Shown here: in pieces, positions 20,770 through 32,187 of the stretch
Numbering within the stretch: position 1 is the first letter of the stretch
Layout of the letters: each line of letters begins with the position of its first letter
Origin: Aricia agestis
Lineage: Eukaryota; Arthropoda; Insecta; Lepidoptera; Lycaenidae
NCBI RefSeq assembly: GCF_905147365.1
Contig: NC_056412.1
Span: forward strand, 16,546,001 to 16,610,000
Direction: 5' to 3'
DNA length: 64,000 nt
Made by a program: the position numbers and the translations under genes
The notes under the pieces: generated by a model
What the model saw: the letters and a program-made list of their open reading frames with translations, nothing else
The model's database searches: none
What the model was told of the DNA's origin: nothing

Positions 20770-21164
20770 GGGGGCGTCCACAAATTACGTAAGGTGCTTA
20801 GGGGGGGAGGGGGTCAAGTCAAATCTCATCTAATCTCACGTCTCGGCAAATCTCACGTAATTTCAAAAATACGTTTCTTTCTCAACATTTCATATTTTGC
20901 ATATTTTGGTACATTTCATCCAGATTATTATGCTTAAGATTTAATCGTAAGCATATTGTTATACGATTAAGATCATTCACAAATTCGTTCGAAAGAAAAT
21001 CTACTGACTGTCAAACCAAACGTTTACGTAAGACACTCACAAATCTCACGTGGGGGGGGGGGGGGGGGGGGAGGGGTGGTTGAATAAAATCTCACGAATT
21101 CTCACCAGAGTCGGGGGGGTTAAAAAATTCAAATAAACACTTCACGTAATTTGTGGACGCCCCC
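20770..21164. mobile_element. G-rich inverted-repeat element (395 bp)
   Basis: Ends GGGGGCGTCCACAAATTACG and CGTAATTTGTGGACGCCCCC are exact inverted repeats. Just inside, both sides carry G runs, including about 20 consecutive G at 21052-21071, and TCTCACGT words repeat several times. A possible TAT flank (20767-20769 and 21165-21167) is the only duplication candidate. No coding. Confidence 0.75.
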
Positions 21165-21167
21165 TAT

Positions 21168-21718
21168 GACATTGTCGAAAAAAGCACCCCGTGTCACCAA
21201 ATATTGGTCCAATATCACTGAAAATGGAAACAGAAAAGGAAGCTTCAGAAAGAAAATGCCAAAATAATAAAGCTTGTTATGAACCAAACGTAAACAGCCT
21301 TCAGATGATTTGTGTATGTCCAGATGTTACGAAGTGACGCAAAAACCAACCATTAACTGTAATTTGTAGGCAGAGAAGTTTCCTATTGTTCGGTATATGG
21401 ACGAGAAAACATTTGGGTCGTGACTCGTGACGTACAGGGAAAACTGTAGCGCTCACGGATATCGCGATAAACTACGTAGGAGTGAAAAGGACAGGTGTAT
21501 AATTTAGTATGAGACATGATAAACTTGTCTTTGTTTTTTTTCTGTGGTCAAAATTTAAGGTGACTTTCCGATCTTTGCCGAAAGTGACTGCTACACACAT
21601 ACACAGATTTAATAATTATTAAACAGATTCCATTCTTTATCAGAGCTTTTTTTCAAAATCGGTTTTGCGGTTACGGAGTTAATGTAACCAACAAAAACTT
21701 TTCTCTTTGTTATAATAT
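21168..21718. other. No gene recognised
   Basis: Unmatched sequence between two repeats; no supported frame. Confidence 0.4.
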
Positions 21719-22034
21719 TACTAGCTGTCCCGGCAAATGTTGTTTTGCCATGTAAAGAATTTCGCCTGTACTATTTTACTGAAGTGACTAAATAAGTATG
21801 GCACCTCGGCGACGTCCATCGCTATCCCGTCGCACAAACAATGGTCGCCGTCAGTCTCGAGTTGTAATCATTTACTATTATTTATTCAACAAAATATGCA
21901 CTCATCAATATAAAATGCACCCAGTAGCCGATTCTCAGACCCACTGAATATGCATATAAAATTTGGTAAAAATCAGTAAAGCCGTTTCGGAGGAGTACGG
22001 TACCTAACTAACATTGTGACACGAGATTCCATAA
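21719..22034 (+). repeat. Family B repeat, copy 2
   Basis: Starts TACTAGCTGTCCCGGCAAAT and follows 7616-7925 block for block to GCCGTTTCGGAGGA. Immediately followed by family A in the opposite orientation, whereas at 7616 family A precedes it. Confidence 0.75.
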
Positions 22035-22073
22035 TAATATTATAAATACGAAAGTGTGTCTGTCTGTCTGTCC

Positions 22074-22119
<46 letters not shown>

Positions 22120-22262
22120 TACCTCTTCACGCTTAAGCCGCTGAACCGATTTTGCTGAAATTTGGCATGGAGATACCTTGAGTCCCGGGAAAGGACATAG
22201 GATAGTTTTTATCCCGGAAAATGTACGGTTCCAGCGCGGTAAATAAATTTTGACGCAATCCT
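22030..22262 (-). repeat. Family A repeat with long (GTCT)n microsatellite
   Basis: ATTATAAATACGAAAGTGTG leads into about 65 bp of GTCT units (22055-22120, one GTCC variant), then ACCTCTTCACGC, GAACCGATTTTGCTGAAATT, AGTCCCGGGAAAGGACATAG and CGGAAAATGTACGGTTCC. MITE-like elements carrying hitch-hiking (GTCY)n microsatellites are a known lepidopteran type; this matches in form. Confidence 0.8.
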
Positions 22263-22739
22263 ATTTGATAAAATTAATTAATTATTGTTATGTTATCCAC
22301 GCCCGCGAGTATAACGCAATAAAATTAATTTATTCATTTTATTAAAGAGTAGAGACTCTACAATTACGTTTCCTATAGTATTGTGGAAATTCAGAGGCAT
22401 ACATTAAATTAAAATTTTAATGAAAATCTATTAAATGAGAGGGATATAGGGAGTTCCAAAGAGAAGGGTTAATATTAGTACGAACTACGGAGTACCTACG
22501 GATTGTATGTACCAAAAAGTAAAAAAAAATGTGACCTGTGAAAATACACGTTTGTTATCACGATCGTAGTAGAATACCTAATTAGGTATTATTAGTAATT
22601 AGCAATCGTAGTTAAAGTTATTCAGAATGTCGTATGACCTGTTACATAAGGTTTTGCTTTCTAGCATTAATGGAAGTATACAGTTCTTTTTGCCTTGTCA
22701 TTACACTTTAAGAGTATACTAGTTGCGCCTGCGACTATC

Positions 22740-22920
22740 CAGTCTATCCATACTAATATTATAATTGCGAAAGTGTGTCTGTCTGTCTGTCTGGTACCTA
22801 TTCACGCCCGAACCGCTGAACCGATTTTGCTGAAATTTGGCATGGAGATACTTTGAGTCCCGGGAAAGGACATAGGATAGTTTTTATCCCGGAAAATGTA
22901 CGGTAAATTTTCGGTAAAAT
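22740..22920 (-). repeat. Family A repeat with short (GTCT)n tract
   Basis: ATACTAATATTATAATTGCG, GTCTGTCTGTCTGTCT, then the same core as the 22030 copy with identical stretches (GAACCGATTTTGCTGAAATT, TTTTATCCCGGAAAATGTAC). It ends prematurely in an A-rich run. Confidence 0.8.
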
Positions 22921-24109
22921 TTAAAAAAAAAATATTTTTTTAGATCAAAGTGGTCCTTGTTCAAAGAGACAAAAAAGCATCAAAATTCCAAGGTTTAGCT
23001 AGAATTTTCTTCCATTTCAATATAATATATTTTAATGTATTTGATAAGGTTATCTATGCATTCGTTATACGAGAAAATATGCAAATTTATTACTTATCAG
23101 AGCTCAAGGTGGTCACGTATGGGTAGAAATACACGTTTAGCACAGCTGATAGTTTACCCTAGAAGTTTACCTCTTCACGCCCAAACTAGGACAACTAATC
23201 CCGGGAAGGATATAGGCTATTTTTAACCCCCGACAAGAGGGGTGTTATTTATCCTGGAGAAATGTACGGTTCTCACGCGAAAAACGATTTATAAACTTCC
23301 AAAATTTCGCCTTTGCTATATTAATGTAAGTAATTTATATTCGCGTAACTTTGCTAAGGTCGCTTTGCTAAGGTAAGGTAAGGTTGGTGGGATCGTGTTG
23401 ATGATCTATATTAAATCATTAGATTCGAATCGTCGCCTAGAATTATTAAAATTTCATTCTCCATTGCCGTTATAATTTATCTCACCGGACCGTTACGAAA
23501 TTGGAATTATGTTGTAATAATTATGGGAATTGCCCTTGTTATGACAATAATAAAATTTACTTGGAAGAACTAAATTTTAGAATGAGTTAAGAACTGCGAC
23601 TATTTTAAGCTACTAGAGATCGCCCAATGGTCGAAATCCGACCTTACTAGCAACGACATTAGGACTACTACCTATATTTTGTAAAAAATATTGACTTCAT
23701 TGTTTTTTCAATTCTTGTCTCTGGGATTCAGTTGATCTCAGACTGGCCGTTTAAACATGGTTTAATAGTATCTAAAATTAAATAATAAAAAAAAACAATA
23801 ATCCATTTTCAATTTGTCACCTTGTTGTCAACAGACTTCAACCATAAATAAAAGAGTATAATTCTTATTTATAGGCTTGTCACTCAAAAATCTGTCATTT
23901 TTCCTAGTAGTAGTGTCGTAGTGTGTGTAACGTTTTATTTGTTAAAAATATATATGATAAAAGCATCATTTTAAAATAATATTAGCTCGATGCACTCCTT
24001 CACCATATAAACTATAACTGTGCGAAATTTCATGCACCTACGTTTCTCCATTTTTCGTAAAAAGGGTTACAAAGTTTTTCTCTCACGTATTAATATATAG
24101 ATTTTATTG
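22921..24109. other. No gene; degraded repeats
   Basis: 23155-23290 is a worn family A piece (CCTCTTCACGCCCAAACTAG, GAGAAATGTACGGTTCTCAC). Near 23360 a short GCTAAGGTAAGGTAAGG tandem occurs. The remainder is AT-rich without support for coding. Confidence 0.45.
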
Positions 24110-24203
24110 TTTTGGTGACTATGACAATTATATTTTTTTTATTTATCTTATATCTTTAACACTACGGTGCACGCGCCTCAAAAAGGTTCAAGAGTGCTCG
24201 CGT

Positions 24204-24221
24204 GGGCTACACTTGTAGCCC
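24204..24221. repeat. piggyBac subterminal palindrome, left
   Basis: GGGCTACACTTGTAGCCC. It sits in a block (24176-24221) that recurs in direct, not inverted, orientation at 26321-26365 near the other end (CCTCAAAA..AGTGC..GGGCTACA). Possible transposase binding site; inference. Confidence 0.65.
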
Positions 24222-24451
24222 AATTAAAATTGAAATATAAATTAAGATATCAGTGTTATTTCAAAATAAAACTCATTTATTGTTATTAATGACATTTATT
24301 AAGTAAACTAAAATAAAAAAAAAATCTTATCTTTCTTAAACTAAATAATATCAACAAAACTTCAGACTTCTTAAAAAATCAAATATTTTTACTTCTTTGA
24401 GATCAATCAACTTTTGGTTTAATTTTTAAGTTTGTTTTATAATATATTTTT

Positions 24452-26199
24452 TTAATTTTCATTACAAGAAGGACAAATTAAAATTTGGTGATCACTACAA
24501 ATACGCCTGTAGCATTTTGAGCATGTTTTTCTTGTGCTGCGATCACGAATTCTGTTACAAAATGCACAGCGTGCAACTCCGCCACGAATTGGCATACTTC
24601 CTTGTTGAGGAGCTTCTGATATGTTCAACAACAGTTTGGCTTTTGTTTTGATGCTCCTTGGCACATTATCCTTATAAATACGTTCTAGAATTACTGGTTT
24701 CACAAGCTCAAACCCCAAAGACTGAAGGAAAAGGCGTCTGATGATTTTTTCATTTGAATTATTCATCTGATGAATAACTAGGCTATTTATAGCTGTAATA
24801 TTCAAAAAATTAAAAAATAATGTAAGAGGCCAGCGCCTACTATTTCTAGATACGTCATATTGACGACACATCCTATCTACAATATCCACCCCACACTTTG
24901 TGTGGTTATAAAAAGTTATAATTTCAGGTTTTTGTGCGTCGCCGGTAGTAGCATCTATTGCTTCATCGTAGTGCATTGTGGACAATAATAAGACTGTTTT
25001 GTTTCTTTTTGGCACATAACTGACAAGTGTACAGTCTTTCTGAAACCCAAATAGAGAGCTATTTATTTGTCGGCCCTGACTAGTCTTAAAATTTGTGGGT
25101 ATTTCTGGTTTGTTACTCTTGAGAGTGCCGACAACAGTAATTCTTTTTTCCAAAAGCTGCAATGCCACTGGATAACTGGTGAACCAATTATCCATCGTAA
25201 CATTGCATCCCATATTTGTAAGTGGCTCTAGTAATCTGTTGGTGACGTCTGCAACTTTGTTGGATACACGAAATGGCCCTTCTGGTTGTTCACCACAATA
25301 AACTTCAAAGTTGTAAATATACGGGTATTTTGTGTCCACTACCATAAATATTTTTATTCCAAATTTTGCTGGTTTGTTGGGTAGGTACATTATAAATGCA
25401 CATCGACCTCTAAATGCTACGAGTTGCTCATCCAACGTCATGTGTTCACTTGGAGTATAATATTCTAAGCAATGCTTTCTCATACCCTCAATAAAGTGCC
25501 GTATGGCTGCAAGTTTATCGATTTCTTGTCTTTGAGGGCGATCGCGGATGTCATCAAATCGCAAAGATCGTAATAGGAAACGAAATCTATTTATCGACAT
25601 TGTGAGATATACTAGCTCAAAGCCTGTCCCAATGGAGTTGTCCCAAAAGTCTTTAAGATTTTGACGTCCAGATCTATTGGCTCCGATTACTATAAGTAAC
25701 CCAACAAACGCTCTCATTTCAGTGAGAGTCGTAGGTTTCGCATCGCGTTCTCTTTGGTATTTAGTCTTTATAGTATTTATATATATATATTTGTGCAATT
25801 CACCAAGGATTCAAAAACATCAGTGTCAAAAAATAACTCAAAACATTGAAGGGGTGTGCTGGCATTACAGGCAGTACCTTTTGGTCCTAAAGGTCTATGT
25901 ATAATATTGTGAGAACGTACCCTTGTTGCAGGAAATGGACGTTTTCTCCATTCTGTTTCATTTCGTGACTTATAAGTGGCTAAATCTGCAAGCGGTACAC
26001 TGTCATCCGAATCGCTGTTGTTTTGTTCAGCAATCTCATCATTTTCATCATCTTCTTGCTCGGTGTCAGTTTCATGCGGAGAATTAATTATATTTTCCTC
26101 TTCTCTCAAATCCTCTTCCTGTTCACTTTCAATCAAATCATCCTGATCTAACTCCTCTTCTAGCCATCTCGACACGTTTTCTTCCAATCTGCGTTCCAT
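24452..26199 (-). CDS. piggyBac transposase, single frameshift
   Basis: Cuts the element out and pastes it at TTAA through a DDD active site. The N-terminal frame (25777-26199, 140 codons) is acidic and ends as the conserved core begins (PLQCFELFFDTDVFESLVN). The second frame (24452-25798, 448 codons) continues with LTEMRAFVGLLIVIGANR, HMTLDEQL, NVTMDNWFTSYP and KCGVDIVDRMCRQYD, which hold the three expected catalytic aspartates. A C-terminal cysteine/histidine cluster follows (CAFCN, CSKC, CSDH, CPSC). The frames overlap in the (TA)n tract at 25780-25793; removing one TA unit would make one frame of about 580 codons, the usual family length. It therefore looks like a recent microsatellite slip in an otherwise intact gene. 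It may be an allele or an assembly artefact. Confidence 0.92.
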
Positions 26200-26347
26200 A
26201 TTTCCGATCTGTTTCTAAAATATTAACAAAAAGTAAGTTCACATTTCACAAATATAAAATACGAAACCAAAATTATTACGAAAACATAATATTGATGTCA
26301 ATTAAAAAAAAAATTACGTACCTCAAAAGTTCCGCCAGTGCACTCAA

Positions 26348-26365
26348 GGGCTACATATGTAGCCC
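26348..26365. repeat. piggyBac subterminal palindrome, inner right
   Basis: GGGCTACATATGTAGCCC, a perfect 18-base palindrome upstream (about 150 bp) of the transposase start; may serve binding of the transposase near its own promoter. Inference. Confidence 0.65.
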
Positions 26366-26516
26366 AACAACTTTAAATCGTTATTACTTGCACGTGCGCC
26401 AGCGTCAAGTGCTCACGCCACACTAAACGCGTCCAGCAACAACCAATCGGAGCTTAGCTAGCGGCTCAAAGTTAAATCACACCATTTTGTGAAGTTATGA
26501 ACAAAAACAATACCCT

Positions 26517-26534
26517 GGGCTACATGTGTAGCCC
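26517..26534. repeat. piggyBac subterminal palindrome, outer right
   Basis: GGGCTACATGTGTAGCCC, 17 bp inside the right end of the element; third copy of the same palindrome. Confidence 0.65.
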
Positions 26535-26813
26535 GCGCGTGTACTCGCGTGTTAAACGAGCAATTCTTGTATATAAGTATATATACTTAATTGAAATCTC
26601 GGATATGGTGAAATTAAATTGACCTAATCGCTGTTAAAAAGTAAATGTTATTTATATACTGGATTGAGGACTTCCTAATGTAATTCATTACAATCATGGT
26701 CATCCTTTCATCTAAAGGAGTGTTGACAAATCATTTGGTTTAATGGACGTACCGTCAATACATAGGTACTAACTACTAATAGCTAGTTAAGCAATTATGG
26801 AAATTATTAATTA

Positions 26814-26935
26814 CTAGATGACGCCCGCAACTCCGTTGCGCCAAAACTCGTATATCGCGCGGGAACCGTACATTTTTTGGGAACAAAAAGTATCCAATGT
26901 CCTTTCCCGGGACCAGGCCTGTCCCACTCGCGCCT
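26814..26935 (+). repeat. Family A repeat, 5' part
   Basis: AGATGACGCCCGCAACTCCG, GCGCGGGAACCGTACATTTT and CCTTTCCCGGGA in order, then it departs into unrelated sequence (CCTGTCCCACTCGCGCC). Confidence 0.7.
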
Positions 26936-27594
26936 TTAGGTATCGAACTGTAAGTACCCCTTTAAAGGGGCAGATCACAAGGGACTCACAAGCGAGCGGT
27001 GACGCGCGCGCAAGATTTTTTCGTCGCATATATCTACGTACTGATTTAACCGCTGTGACAGAATCATTATTAATCTGATAAATATGAACAATTGAAAAAG
27101 GTCAAAGAAATATTTCAATAAAGTAATTTAAGACTTTAAAATACAAAAAAAAGGTAAAAAATACACAAACATAGCAAATAAACCTATTTGTTACAAACAA
27201 ACCGCATACTACACATAAATAAACACAAGTTACTATGTTTAAGTTGTAAAAAATTCCTGACCAGCTCCTACACTATTATAATCGAATATAAAACTATTAT
27301 AAAATATACGTTGGGTTACTAAAATTTGATTATTACTATAAAAAAGTTTGCTATTAGTAGCTATAGTAATTAAAAGAAGATTATTTTATTTTCTAAAAGG
27401 TGGCAATCTTGATTTCGTCAGAAAGGGTACCTCTTACGCGATAGAAAGAGAGCGCACATTTAGGCAAATATAATTGTAGACACCTAGCACTGCGCGGTCG
27501 GAATTTGAACTTTATAGTATCGCAGCATGAGTTGTTATTTTTTTAAACGGGTTTCACGAGTTGGACTTCTGTTGGTACTACTAATATATATTCT

Positions 27595-27945
27595 GTGCCG
27601 GGACTCAAAGTATCTCCATGCCAAATTTCAGCAAAATCGGTTCAGCGGTTTGGGCGTGAAGAGTTAACAGACAGACAGACACACTTTCATATTTATAATA
27701 TTAGTAATAATTTCGTATTTATAGTATTAGTTATATGGAAGTATGGACAAGATGACGCCCGTAACTGTTACGCCAAATTTTGTTTATCGCGCTGAAACTC
27801 TACACTCTACAGATTTCTGGGACAAAAACTTTCCTATGTCCTTTTCCAAGACTCAAAGTATCTCCATACCAAGTTTCAGAAAAACCGGTTCAGCGGTTTG
27901 CGTATGAAGAGGTTACAGACAAACAGATAGACACTTTTTAATATG
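27595..27945 (+). repeat. Two family A repeats in tandem
   Basis: 27595-27712 (GGGACTCAAAGTATCTCCAT, TTCAGCAAAATCGGTTCAGC, ACAGACAGACAGACAC) is followed at about 27750 by a second, more diverged copy (GATGACGCCCGTAACTG, CTCCATACCAAGTTTCAG, GCGGTTTGCGTATGAAGAGG) in the same orientation. Confidence 0.7.
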
Positions 27946-28715
27946 GATTTGTTCAACGACATTACTATTTTAAAATAAAATATCTATAAAATATAAATAA
28001 TATTTTTAATTTAACTTCAAGGCTTACTATACATAATATTATAACTGGATTAAGAATTAGGCAATACTGGTTTTGTGTTTGCAAACATTGAGATGTATTT
28101 GGAGCTTTTTTGCATTTTTGCATAAAATAGCAACCAAACCTGCAAAGTTACATTGAAATAAGTCCCGCTATATTTGAATTTATTAACATACAAGTCACAA
28201 AGATGTTTTAGCACGTGAATAAAACTAAATAAAACATGGCACAAAATTCAATGTGCAAGGTGTTAGGCCTCAAAATATAGACGTCATTTGCACATGACAC
28301 AAAATGCATATTATGGCACAAAATGCACAATGCACATGCCAGACAACGCACATGCACAAATTGCACAATATGGCACATGAAAAGTACAAGTTGGATCACT
28401 GGAACGAGTTAATGACAAATTTTTTTATATTTTTGGACGTGACGGTAATATTCGTGGACCGCCACGGCAAAACGATAACACAGGGAAATAAAATGTATGG
28501 ATTTAAATTATATTAAATAAATGAAGACGATTTTAAATTTCCGTCGACGATAACGTTATAACGTGCACGTTAGAGGCCATGACGACGTCTACACTCTTCT
28601 GAACCGCACAAAACGTCCGCGGTGCGTAAAATTAAAAGGGCAACCGTGGCCAATGTTTTATCGTGGATGTCGGCGTCCCGTATAACGTGACGCCCCTTTA
28701 GCATGGCTGCATAAC
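27946..28715. other. No gene; GCACA-rich patch
   Basis: 28225-28385 is unusually rich in GCACA/TGCAC words (TGGCACAAAATGCACAATGC), giving several overlapping short chance frames on both strands. No gene supported. Confidence 0.45.
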
Positions 28716-28945
28716 AAATGCGAAAGAATAGAAATACTGTAGACTGTAGAGTCTATGTCATAAAGTGGTGTTTTATTAGAATTGTTAGGTCTACCGTCTT
28801 TGTCATAATGTGGCATTTGATTAGAATTGTTAAACTATAGTCTATGTCATAAAGTGGCATTTTACTTATTTGATTTTTTGTTAGTCGCGGTTAGTGAAAC
28901 GGTACCTTTAGTTTATCGCTACAATGTTTCTATTCTTTCGCATTT
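28716..28945. repeat. Fold-back unit enclosing a 45-bp tandem repeat
   Basis: The arms AAATGCGAAAGAATAGAAA (28716-28734) and TTTCTATTCTTTCGCATTT (28927-28945) are exact inverted repeats. Between them a roughly 45-bp unit (GTCTATGTCATAAAGTGG) occurs at 28751, 28796 and 28840. A related single unit (CCTATGTCATAAA with TCGCGGTT and ACGGTACCTTTA) is at 63055-63120. Confidence 0.75.
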
Positions 28946-29326
28946 CTGGGCTGAACTATATTATGTTAAAATTTTTGGTCAATGAATATTTGTATCTGTA
29001 ATTATAAAAAGCGCACAATATGTCATGCCAGCAACATCAAAAAACTTTATAGAAAATTAACTCTATATACGTTTATTTCAACTATGTTTTTGCGTAACTA
29101 CTGGCTGTTAAGAAGTGGACAATTTCATTGTTTTCCAAATGAGTATTTACAAAGATGTTGTCTTTATCATGTAAATGCTTTAAACTATGTTTAGGTTATT
29201 ATATGCTACATAGTACATACATAGTAATGTGTGAAAAATTAGTTCCGCTATAATATATCTACTTATTTGCTTTGAACATACTTTACGACTATAATACTAT
29301 CATGATGTCATGATTATTTTTATGAA
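28946..29326. other. No gene recognised
   Basis: AT-rich; a 70-codon + strand frame at 28982-29194 shows no domain. Confidence 0.4.
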
Positions 29327-29644
29327 ATAAGGGGGCAAACGAGCAAACGGGACACGTGATGGAAATCAACTTCCGTCGCCCATGGACACTCGCAGTATTA
29401 GAAGAGCTGCAGGTGCGTTGCCGGCCTTCTAAGAAGGAATAGGGTAATAGGGGAGGGTAGGGATGGGAAGGGAAGGGAATAGGGGAGAGTAGGGAAGGGA
29501 ATAGGGTAGGGGATTGGGCTTACGGTAAACTCACTCACTCGGCGAAACACAGCGCAAGCGCTGTTTCACGCCGGTTTTCTGTGAGAACGTGGTATTTCTC
29601 CGGTCGAGCCGGCCCATTCGTGCCGAAGCATGGCTATTCCACGT
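29327..29644 (-). repeat. SINE-like element, copy 5
   Basis: Full order as in copies 3 and 4, with the longest G-rich tract. The left flank TTTTTATGAAATAAGG matches that of copy 3, showing the tail word is part of the element. Confidence 0.8.
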
Positions 29645-29957
29645 CTAAATAGGCTTATTAAAAAATAAATCCCACCTACACATCTGAATAGGCTTATTAA
29701 AAAAAAACTTAAATAAAACTTATGAATGTTTTCAGTTTTTGTGTAGCTCACGTCAAACTCTCAATTTCTGACCGTTATTGACTGTAGTTTATGTTTTCAA
29801 TAAAGTTGTTGATTGGTTAAAGTTAGGATTTTGGACGTTAGCCAATCAAAAGTTTTAGTGTATAGATAAACTGCAGTCAAAAAACCCTGAGGAACGATGC
29901 ATAATTATCCAATTAGTCCTTTGCAAATCCTTCTGCTTCTTTGCAAAATCCATTTAT

Positions 29958-30130
29958 GATCTACGGGGCAGAAATGGTCACATTTAGCAATTCCTCTCAA
30001 TCAATTCAGCAAATGAATAGTCAAGACTGTCAAACTGACAAATGTCAAATTAGTACGAATTACTAGAGAAAATGAATCATGTTATGATTCTTAATATGAT
30101 TCTCCAAAGCGACCATTTTAGCTCCGCTAG
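29958..30130. mobile_element. MITE family G, copy 2
   Basis: ACGGGGCAGAAATGGTCACA to GCGACCATTTTAGCTCCGC; shares AGCAATTCCTCTCAATCAAT with 3526-3737 but is about 40 bp shorter, with internal deletions. Confidence 0.75.
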
Positions 30131-31885
30131 ACTCTAGATCGCACTGATGAAATTTAAACACTCACAGTTCACACCCAAAAAGTTATTGAGTAATTTTCTT
30201 ATTTAGCTATGTACAAGATATTATAATTATTAACTATGTGTCTCGATTACGAGTACTAGTGAGGGAGTAGTAACGCAAAAAAATATCGATATACCCTTTG
30301 GTCGGTGGTCAGAGCTGTCGTCATTGTAATTTTTTTCCTGATTGTACTTGTGATAGTACGGTAGATGATAGGTATTTAGTATAACAGTACTAGATATTTT
30401 GTACCAGGTCAACGAGTAGTAAATATTTATATTTGTAAAATTTATTAAAATTTAATGGAATTCTTGTTTCTAAGTATAATGAAGAAATTAACGGTAAGGA
30501 GGTGTAACTGAAATTCCAGTAAGTACACAAAGCAAATTAATATTTTATAACAATATAGCACCTAATTTTAAATTCAAATTTGGCACAGCAAAAACGTCTG
30601 AATTATGAATTATTTTCTTAGCAACTAGCAATATCATTTACGTATATTTTATATGGATATAAATGAACTTAATTTTTAAGATTTTAAAGTTTTAAGTCCA
30701 TGTTTATTGTATCAGTCAAAAAGTCTATTAAATTCAAAATAATCACACCCAATAACTTACTCAGATTGGACTATTTGCACTAATTTGAGTAAAAGTCAAC
30801 CCTGTTATAAAATATCAAGTCTTTTCTATAATAAACACGTTGAACGAGATAGGTGTCGTGACATTTAATCCAGGGTTAACTCTAACCCGGACTGGCGCAA
30901 TTGAGCCCGAGGAGTTTAAAGATGTTGTCAATAATAATAATCGATGATTGGATGCAATGTCAACATCCAGCGACGTCTTTTGTGTCAGCTGATTCAGGAA
31001 CAAGAAATTGTTTCGCAAAAATGACCATAGAAAAAAGTCTTTTTGTAAAGCCAAAATTATTTTTCGTGGAAACCGCACATTTTCCGGAATTAAAAGTCAA
31101 CATCATTCCCGAGAATCAAAAGTTTTTAACTTTCATGAAAATTCCAAAAAGAGTTGAGTTTAAAAAAATCGAGGAGATAACCAGACTACCACAATTTCGA
31201 TATAGTTTAATAATACTGTCGATACTCACTTTATCGATATCGTAATATCCAAATCACATCACTAGTCACGGCACTCGCGGTATACAACGTGCAACTTAAC
31301 CGATGGTTGGTACGGCACTGCGAATCGACGCGAGCGCAGGACCTTGCAGCATAACCTTTAACTTGTCACGTCAGGTTTCATAATGATGGGGTCGGTGACT
31401 CGAAATTTCGTAAAAGTACAGAAAAGTATAATGTGGGTCATGGGGGACGAGTTAAGGCGACCGTTACTTCACCACACTAATATTATAAGTATGTATGTAT
31501 ATATTCGTTTAGCTGCTTAACAGATAATAATATGATGGATACGGAATTACTTTGAACTCCGGATAGGACATAGGATTCTTCACTCGCATGCGGACGAGAT
31601 CCGTGTGCGGGTGACAAAAAGCAGGAAAATAATGCCGCAGATCATCACAATAATCAGCAATACCTACTCCTTTCTTTCTATAAACTTTTTTCGGAGTCCC
31701 AACTTGTCCTTCGGGTCATAGGCGGTGGATGCTGTTATAGTGGTGGGAATGCCTGTGCCCATATAACTGTGAAATACACTTACTCGAGGAGGTATACCGT
31801 CGTTGCAGAACCAGTGGAGGCATTCAGCAAAGAGGATAGGGAGGTAGACTTTACATAGAATGGGATTCGACAACGGCTGCAAGTA
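30131..31885. other. No gene; weak family A traces
   Basis: The 114-codon frame at 30901-31245 overlaps degraded family A words (GAAACCGCACATTTTCCGG, CATTCCCGAGAATCAAA), so it is a chance frame through a repeat. 31480-31615 is similarly worn. Nothing else supported. Confidence 0.5.
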
Positions 31886-32187
31886 CAGGGTGTGGAACAA
31901 CTAAGTGATAATTCTTTAGGGTGTGTAATGTGTATGTGTCCCTAACATAGTAACATAGAGTTAACTGTGAAAGTAGCAGAGCTGAAAGAGTAATTTTTTT
32001 AAAACTCTTGTTCTTGTCCAGAAAATCCATGACGCTCGGACGATCGGACGTTTGGTCAACCATTTACATTACAATATAATGAATCACAAAAAAAATCTTT
32101 CATCGCTGCTACTTGCACTGTGAACTCTACACAAGGAATACATATTACACACCCTAAAGTATTATAACTTAGTTTTGTTACAGCCTG
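31886..32187. mobile_element. Fold-back MITE flanked by TA (family I, copy 2)
   Basis: CAGGGTGTGGAACAAC to GTTTTGTTACAGCCTG with TA on both sides (31884-31885, 32188-32189). Arms share TTTAGGGTGTGTAA and AGTAGCAG..CTGAAAGA with copy 1, but the middle is longer and unrelated. Confidence 0.8.

Larger units (their letters stand above)
24160..26551 (-). mobile_element. piggyBac element, 2392 bp, TTAA target duplication
   Basis: TTAA at 24156-24159 and 26552-26555 bounds the element. The ends CACTACGGTGCACGCGCC and (inverted) CACGCGAGTACACGCGCG match at 13 of 18 positions. The palindrome GGGCTACA..TGTAGCCC occurs three times (24204, 26348, 26517). The flanks fuse into ATATCTTTAAACGAGCAATT, which is the family C sequence seen uninterrupted at 20430-20452, proving the insertion and its 4-bp duplication. 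Confidence 0.93.

Noticed and set aside
28208..28516. Short frames on both strands in the GCACA-rich patch
   Set aside because: Low-complexity repetition; no domain or consistent frame.
30901..31245. 114-codon + strand reading frame
   Set aside because: Overlaps degraded family A repeat words; no domain.
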